The notes under the pieces are model-generated. The model was not told the DNA's origin. It was given only the letters and a program-made list of their open reading frames with translations, and did not search any database. Made by a program: the position numbers and the translations under genes. Shown one piece after another: positions 58,500 through 64,000 of a stretch of DNA of 64,000 nucleotides (its first letter is position 1; every line of letters begins with the position of its first letter). Source of the stretch: Notolepis coatsorum (lineage: Eukaryota > Chordata > Actinopteri > Aulopiformes > Paralepididae); assembly GCA_963971535.1 (NCBI GenBank), contig OZ020598.1, forward strand, positions 98,183,134 through 98,247,133, read 5' to 3'.

Positions 58500-58514
58500 A
58501 GAAATATAAAATGT

Positions 58515-59163
58515 AAAAGTAACAGCTCAGTGTCTTTCCATAGTCAATTAATTAACATGAGCTATTGCACCCAAATGAGGTTTATATTCTAGCATTGCTA
58601 GAAGGAGAAGAATTAAAACCTAATTTGGCTGTAAGAGCTCACACAAACATTTTATCGCCTCACAAAGTCAGAGCCCTGTTTCATTGTCAGCCACAGATTG
58701 TACATCCCAGTTAATCACCAACTAGAGCGTTCTGTCTCCGATTTCTAGCTTTTGGAGAGAGTGGTGCGTGTTTGGTTCTATATAAAGCCATCATTAGAGA
58801 TTCTCCAAATTACATCACTTCATTATTGGAATGGACGTCTGGACCCATCAGTACACGATCCAATGATTGGCTTAAAGTGCCTAGAATTGAGTAGATCTGC
58901 CTCTGGCGTCTGTGTCCCTGACTCATGGAATACCCGGCAGAATACATTGAAATGGTCTATGGGTCGATTTAAAGCCTTGGTGACCAAACGGGTCACCGCG
59001 ATATGTAACTGTTTTTAAATTAGTTCTTAAATTAGTTTTAATGTCAGCTTTTTCTGAAATTATTGACGCAATGTGATGATCTATGGATGTAATTACTCGA
59101 CGCTTGCTGTAATACGTTTAATCACTCAACTGTATTTTCGAGAATGAATAAAGCTTGAATTAA
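58515..59163 (+). mobile_element. probable LINE C-terminal/3' end remnant
   Basis: A plus-strand frame (58752-59018) and a 3' end CGAGAATGAATAAAGCTTGA resemble the ends of other LINEs here. No RT motif. Its 5' limit is unclear. Confidence 0.4.
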
Positions 59164-59167
59164 AGAA

Positions 59168-59224
59168 AGAAACAAATGGCACCCCAACAGGGACTTGAAC
59201 CCTGGACCTTGAACCCTGGACCTT
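59168..59224 (-). other. tRNA 3'-half-like fragment with internal duplication
   Basis: The minus strand reads ATCTGAAGGTCCAGGGTTCA then AGTCCCTGTTGGGGTGCCA: an anticodon-stem edge, T arm (GGGTTCAAGTCCC) and acceptor ending in CCA. GGTCCAGGGTTCAA is present twice. CCA in the DNA suggests origin from a mature tRNA by retroposition. Identity not assigned. Confidence 0.4.
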
Positions 59225-59407
59225 CAGATTTTATATTGTACCTGTGTTATTAGCTGACATAAGGGAGGTACATTTCTAAATGTTGACATGCTTGATGACT
59301 GACTGTACATTACTCTGTTTGGTTCTGACACCTTTTCTACTTGTCCATGTAATGGTCTAAGCCTATACTGTTCAATCACACACATGGTCTAAGTCTATAC
59401 TGTACTG

Positions 59408-59970
59408 GAGTAGACAAACCGATGATTCCACATTGTACTATGCTGCAAAAACTGTCAGTGAACTGGACAATGTTTTATCAGCTGAGTTAAATATGGTGTT
59501 TGATTGGATAAAACAGAATAAGTTGGTACTAAACATCTCGAAAACCAAATCAATTATCTTGGATTCGAGTCATAAACTGTCATCGATACCAAAAATGAGT
59601 TAGAACTTGTCTCAGGAACCCATAGAACAGGTAAATAAAGAAAAATTACTGGGTATACTAATTGATAGCCAGCTGTCATGGGCAGAACACATTGATACCA
59701 TAGTGAACAAGATGGGGAGTGGTATCTCCATGGTGAGGAAATGTCTTTCTTATGTCCCTACATACATTGTGGGACAGGTGGCGAAATCTTTAATTTGATA
59801 TCACCTGGATTATTGTGCACCAGTATGGTCCTCTGCATCCAAAGGTCAACTAAATAAATTGCAAACTGCCCAGAACAGAGCTGCAAGGTTAGTCTTACAT
59901 TGTTCCATGAGAACAAACACTATCACTATTGAAGGAGGTATAGGTTTTTCAAAGTGTATAGAATGATGGT
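59408..59970 (+). pseudogene. LINE reverse-transcriptase fragment
   Basis: Plus-strand frames read DDSTLYYAAKTVSELDNVLS then MVFDWIKQNKLVLNISKTKS, matching the RT catalytic (Y)xDD strand and following region of L2/Rex-type LINEs. KEKLLGILIDSQLSWAEHID, YHLDYCAPVWSSAS and LQTAQNRAARLVLHCS follow. The frames are separated by stops (for example after KSLI near 59800). Degenerate. Confidence 0.8.
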
Positions 59971-60119
59971 GGATGACACCTATAGCCATCTCAGAGAAGG
60001 AATACAACAGAGAGTGTAACTGAGGGGTACAATTCCCTGACTGTATTGAATAAGTATGGTATCATTAAACCACTACTGCGTTATGTACATTACTACTGGC
60101 CATACAGTACACAGGTATA

Positions 60120-61224
60120 TGTGATGAACACACCCACAATAACACGGCTTCACAAGAAATACTGTTTATAATAATATTTATTAGAAGAGCACCAAGATTA
60201 TCTTACATTATTTATTAAGATTGAGAGTTGCGCTTGTAAGGCGAAGAATGTGCATGAATAGGTCAAGAGCGTAAGTCCATGAGCATATTACGCAGGGGAT
60301 AATTAATACCACCCGTAGCCTAAGAATTATATATATAGTACACTAGTAGGTCAGCTGGAGATACTAAGGGGGTTCCCTCCGGTTGTAAGCCAGCAGGGGG
60401 GAGGAATGTTCGAATGCAAAAGTCTGGATCAACGGGGAATCAATAAGCTCCACCTACGGGAGGCGGTACATTACTCCCTTGATCGGCAGACGAAAGCAGC
60501 AGCTATAATCCAAGTATGCGCGACAGCATAGGTGAAAGCCAGCCAGCCTCTCCTAGAGACGGGCTCGAGTGATGCTCCTCACGGGTAAATCCCACACAGC
60601 AGCGGGGTAGACGGTTCTCTGCTCCAGCAGCCACAGTACCAAAGCAATAATCCAGCCGGAAAGGGCTCTGCATTCACCGGTGTAGATTCTCCTGTGCACG
60701 GTACTTCACATTTAACTAGGTCGAACTTGACGTTATTTCACTAAGCTCTGACACTTTTACTATCCTATTCGCACGCGGTTATAAGTGCTCTATTTAGACG
60801 CAAGGTTGCTCACTTCACTTGGTCATTGACTCGTGATGAAGGCTTCAACTTGTTGGGTTAACTCGTTTGAGGGTAACTTGACTTTAGGCTAAGTGCTGCT
60901 GTATCCACCTGCGCCGTATTTATACGTACGGTGAATAATCTAGTACCAGCCTTATTTCTGTCTCGTATTACTGCGCAAAACCGGGCATGTTCAGGCATGT
61001 CTTAGCGGTGACTTTGAACTAGACATTGGGGGTATGGCCGTGGCGCCTAGGGGATCGCTTCCAATAGGAGAACGAATATTATGGTCTGTCCTGTACCAGG
61101 TAAAGGGATATTCCGTGTATATGTACAAAGAATATACAAGGGATATCAAACGATATACAAATATTATACATGGGATCTCAGGCAATAAATATATATATTC
61201 GGTTTAATCTGACCCTTTGTAACA
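60120..61224 (-). mobile_element. probable solo LTR, 1.1 kb
   Basis: On the minus strand it starts TGTTACAAAGGGTC and ends GTGTTCATCACA, the TG...CA form of LTRs. A TATAAATA box lies at 60924-60917 and AATAAA at 60182-60177, in the right order for U3-R-U5. No second LTR or internal genes adjoin it. A 5-bp target duplication is not visible, which lowers confidence. Confidence 0.4.
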
Positions 61225-61660
61225 GAGAGAGTAAGTGTGTTTAGCAGCAGTCAGTGTGTTAACAGCAAGAATGGTGTGTGTGGCTCCAAGGTCGTTCGAC
61301 ATCTTGATAAGCATTGAAAGTGCAGGCAGGCAGAGAGACATCAATTGAACGGACATTTAGTGTGTGGAAGGTGAACAGCAGTTGTCATGGCAGCGCGTCA
61401 CATAGCGACGAGAAGAGGGGGCAGGCCTGTCGTTGCTATGGAGAGAATATATATTGTGAGTTCCTTCCGGGTGTAAGTTGGACTGAGAAACGAACCACAC
61501 AGAAGAGAAGAACCATCAGAGACTTTGAGACGGCTCCCTCCTCCCCTCGCAAAGAAGGGGGGGGGGGGGGCAGCAATGGAGGAGTGCCACGACGACAGGC
61601 TTTTGGAATAACCACCAGGCTGCGACGACCACCGAGCGGGGTGAAAGGAGAAATCATTAG
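61225..61660. other. unassigned stretch with G homopolymer
   Basis: A run of about 12 G lies at 61558-61570. A 123-codon plus frame (61314-61685) has no recognisable domain. Confidence 0.35.
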
Positions 61661-61865
61661 AATAATGAATTTAGAGGGCGGCTAAGTGGTGCAGTGGGCA
61701 AGGCGCTCGCCACTAACGCAGGAGATGCTGGGTTCGAGCCAGTCCCGGCGCCATGGGCGGGCATTAGGGGGCCGGGCCCGCCCATTGAGTCAGCTGTGCC
61801 CGCCCTTTTTTTAATCAAAGTCAACTATCCAAATCCTTAGTCGGGGACAGCCCTAGTGGGCACTG

Positions 61866-62090
61866 ATGTCAACAACAACACTACTGAAGCTAGCATGGCA
61901 CTCTGTGAGAATTCGTTTTCTACCCTCAAGAACGTCTTTACAGAACAACGCCTTAGTATGCTTCATCGACGCAACTAAGGCCAATTTAATTCAGTTGGCA
62001 TTTGAGAAGGACTTAACAAAAAAGTTCAGGAATGAGTGTTTTAAGAAGATTTCACTGTCCCCAAATACCGCTTGCCTCTCTACTTATGAT
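61866..62090 (+). pseudogene. hAT transposase C-terminal fragment
   Basis: CENSFSTLKNVFTEQRLSML with following ANLIQLAFEKDLTKKF corresponds to the hATC dimerisation region (established family motif: CERxFS/ALxxxKT then R-L-S). There is an in-frame stop between the two parts. It ends at GATG|GTGAGTA, a donor-like site. Confidence 0.7.
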
Positions 62091-62204
62091 GGTGAGTATA
62101 CCTGTGGAGGAATTTTGTTTGCTTTTTTATGCACCTTATTTTTGTCAGTTCAGTTCAGTTTGTCAGTGAATTCAGAAGTGTTGAATAAATGGAGTCTTTT
62201 CAAA

Positions 62205-62800
62205 GATATAGAATAGAATAGAATAGAATAGAAATGTATTATCCTGAGGGAAATTTGACACTCCAAATCACTCAACATTAAACATTTAGACAGAACAAGT
62301 CACAAATAAGAATAACAAAACAAATGGCCTAAGAATAGAATAAAATGAAATAGAATAAAAATAGAATAAAAGATACAGTAAATAAATACAGTAAAAATAT
62401 ACTGAAGTCTACAGTAGGTGTAATAATGCACAGTGCTGTTTAAAAAGTAAGAGTCCAGGAAGATGGTAATTGTCACTCTGTGCTCAGTGATGCAGTGAGG
62501 CACAGTGATGCATTGTATAGTCTGATGGCTGTCGGAATGAAGGACTTCCTGTGCCGTTCAGTGCAGTCCTAACATGCTCCTCCTGTCAGCCAAGTCTGTG
62601 TATAGTGGGTGGGAGGGGTTTTCCCTGATGGCCTGGAGCTTAGCAAGGTTCCTCCTCTCCGCCACCCTAGCTAGAGTCCAGCTCCACCCCAACCACGCTA
62701 CTGGCCTTCTTGACCATCTTATCCAGCCTGTTTGTGTCCCCTGCTCTCAGTCCGCTGCCCCAGCAGGTCTGTTATATATATCCGTTCAGTCTGTTTTTGT
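62205..62800 (-). pseudogene. LINE 3' end (Rex1/L2-like), relative of 52508-53250
   Basis: Minus strand: the C-terminal coding remnant (around 62740-62560, mirrored by GTCCAGCTCCACCCCAACCA) is followed by the 3' region and a tail with TTCTATTCTATTCTATTCTA at 62205-62232. Shares CTCAGTGATGCAGTGAGGCA with the other copy. Confidence 0.75.
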
Positions 62801-63449
62801 ATAAGTGAAAGTTCTTAAGATAGAGAGAAATTAGATTTTTCAATTGCCTCTCTGCTGTTTAGTTCAGCACCGTGGGCAGCGCCAAGCAAGCCACAGCGCC
62901 GCTGTCCCAGCTGAAACGTATAAAAGGGAACATGTGTTGAAAAACCATTGTGCCCCCCCAAGAACATTTTATGCCCCCCCCCACTAATTTGTTTCTGCAG
63001 CCTGGTCTGGTTCGAGCCCAGCTCTCGGCGTTGCTACCAGCTTGGTTGGTCGTTCATACTAACACAATTGGCAGTGTTAGGGGTGGGAAAGCTGGTGGGT
63101 GGGGATTGGACGTTGTGGACAGCGACTCCTATAGGTCGGTTGGTGCGCCTGTACAGCAGAATCAGGAAGTAACGGGGGCAGCGTGAGCCTCCCATGTGTT
63201 ACTCCTCGCCACTGAGAGATCGCGCTGTTCAGGTGAAAAGATGTGACAGCTGCCTCCTTGTGTACCGGAGGGGACATGTGATGCAAGGCTTGGTCCTCAC
63301 TGCAGCCGACCAGTGGGAGGCATAGTCTAGCAACGTTCGAGACAGGGGAGGGGAGAATTGAAGGGAGAATTGGCAAGGTGAAATTGGGATGGGAGAACAT
63401 TTTTAAAATAAGGAGAAAAAGTGGATACAAAATAAATAATAATGAATTT

Positions 63450-63709
63450 GGTTTCTTCCCAAGACTTTTCGAGGACAATACGAGATGGGTAATATCTGAT
63501 TACGAGGCTTTTGTTTATGGAATAAACAATGTTTGTCGAAGAAAGGTTTCAGAAAAGGCTGGTTTTCAACGCGGTTACATTTTTCAGAAACACGGTCTTT
63601 TCGTCTCAACCTGTTTTCTTATACAATTGTTAGATGCAGTCAGGTTCATTCTTATTTTACTAGGTCAGCCGATGATGGACAGATTATGTTACCACGTCCA
63701 AAATCAAAT
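63450..63709. other. short stretch without a recognised gene
   Basis: Open frames on both strands are short and unrecognised. Confidence 0.35.
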
Positions 63710-63716
63710 GATTTAA

Positions 63717-64000
63717 CCCTTTGGGTGCCGTTAACGTAGAACTACGTTTCTGTCGCCCTACGGACGAGTGCCGGAAACGTAGATCAATCAAATGGTCTAA
63801 GTCTATACTGTTCAATCAAACTAATGGTCTAAGTCTAGACACGTTGTTGAACTCGATCATGCATATTTATTAGAACATTTTATTACAGCACTATGTTATC
63901 AATCAGAGCATGTGAGTGGCGTGGTGCGGGCGAGAAATCCGCTCTTCGCTCTGGACGGCTTAGTTCCGCTCTCATTCGCTCATGTTGCCCCCCCCCCCCC
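63717..64000 (+). mobile_element. possible start of another TTAA element, running off the window
   Basis: TTAA (63713-63716) is followed by CCCTTTGGGTGCC, close to the ends of the other TTAA elements. A small inverted repeat (AACGTAGAACTACGTT) comes next. TGGTCTAAGTCTATACTGTT also occurs near 59350-59400. A poly-C run closes the window. The right end is not visible. Confidence 0.35.

Larger units (their letters stand above)
61740..63009 (+). mobile_element. hAT element with transposase C-terminal remnant
   Basis: It begins CAGTCCCGGCGCCATGGG and ends GCAGCCTGGTCTG. It is flanked by a perfect 8-bp duplication, GTTCGAGC (61732-61739 and 63010-63017). One plus-strand frame near 61890-61990 reads ALCENSFSTLKNVFTEQRLS, the hAT C-terminal dimerisation motif as in ZMYM1-like transposases. 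A stop interrupts it, and a further frame reads LIQLAFEKDLTKKFRN. The minus-strand LINE at 62205-62800 is inserted downstream. Inactive. Confidence 0.85.
61673..63437 (+). mobile_element. tRNA-derived SINE, copy 5, split by a hAT in its B box
   Basis: The head is 61673-61739, with the body and tail at 63018-63437. The perfect 12-bp duplication AATAATGAATTT (61661-61672 and 63438-63449) flanks the whole. The inserted hAT duplicated GTTCGAGC, which is the core of the SINE's B box. Confidence 0.9.

Overview
The window looks like intergenic or intronic DNA from a ray-finned (teleost) fish. The evidence is long GT, GA and TC microsatellites, dense hAT-type and TTAA-type DNA transposons, LINE 3' ends with AATAAA-like and pentamer tails, a full-length Tx1/L1-clade LINE, a Ty3/gypsy pol remnant and a tRNA-derived SINE family. 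I cannot name the species. No intact host gene is visible. Two short minus-strand stretches (174-247 and 3215-3331) have exon-like borders, but neither is proven.

Layout. 1-457: flank with one possible first coding exon. 458-7873: a giant foldback DNA element with arms over 1 kb and a perfect 36-bp stem at its centre. Its left arm is split by two abutting terminal-inverted-repeat (TIR) elements (725-988 and 1002-5878). 7874-9427: broken Ty3/gypsy gag and pol, minus strand. 9430-10250: compound microsatellites. 10349-12636: two copies of one hAT-type MITE. 13590-15275: microsatellites and a LINE tail. 15702-16445: LINE-like 3' end. 16493-17971: hAT-type element. 18461-20155: a 52-bp minisatellite invaded by the SINE, with a 200-N assembly gap. 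21680-23215: microsatellites and a 22-bp minisatellite. 23351-24603: TTAA element.

25562-31260 is one LINE 3' end (minus strand) split by a 4.6-kb TTAA-flanked element, which holds a hAT, which in turn holds a second hAT, a minisatellite and a TTAA element. The C-terminal codons of that LINE have expanded into about 18 in-frame 14-residue repeats. 31749-42006 is a hAT MITE with a perfect 8-bp target duplication, AGAATATG, at its two ends 10 kb apart. Inside it are nested an AGGGGACAT-ended element, then a CAGGGG hAT, then a 6.5-kb Tx1/L1 LINE (34660-41169) with a perfect 17-bp target duplication, an open ORF1 and an ORF2 broken by a single in-frame TGA.

42225-51044: LINE tail, TTAA elements, SINEs and a 2,733-bp head-to-tail duplication (43887-46619 and 46620-49352) in which I saw no differences. 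52508-53250: LINE 3' end. 53577-57120: a 40-bp minisatellite open in all frames on the plus strand. 58337-64000: a short retroposed sequence, LINE fragments, a tRNA-like fragment, a probable solo LTR, and a SINE split exactly in its B box by a hAT that itself contains a LINE.

The 'genes' here are mobile-element genes. The autonomous machinery visible is L1 ORF1/ORF2 (copy-and-paste) plus remnants of LINE, gypsy and hAT proteins. The SINEs and short retrosequences carry 9-18 bp target duplications, consistent with LINE-driven insertion. The nesting order gives a relative history: L1 is among the youngest layers and the outer MITEs are older.
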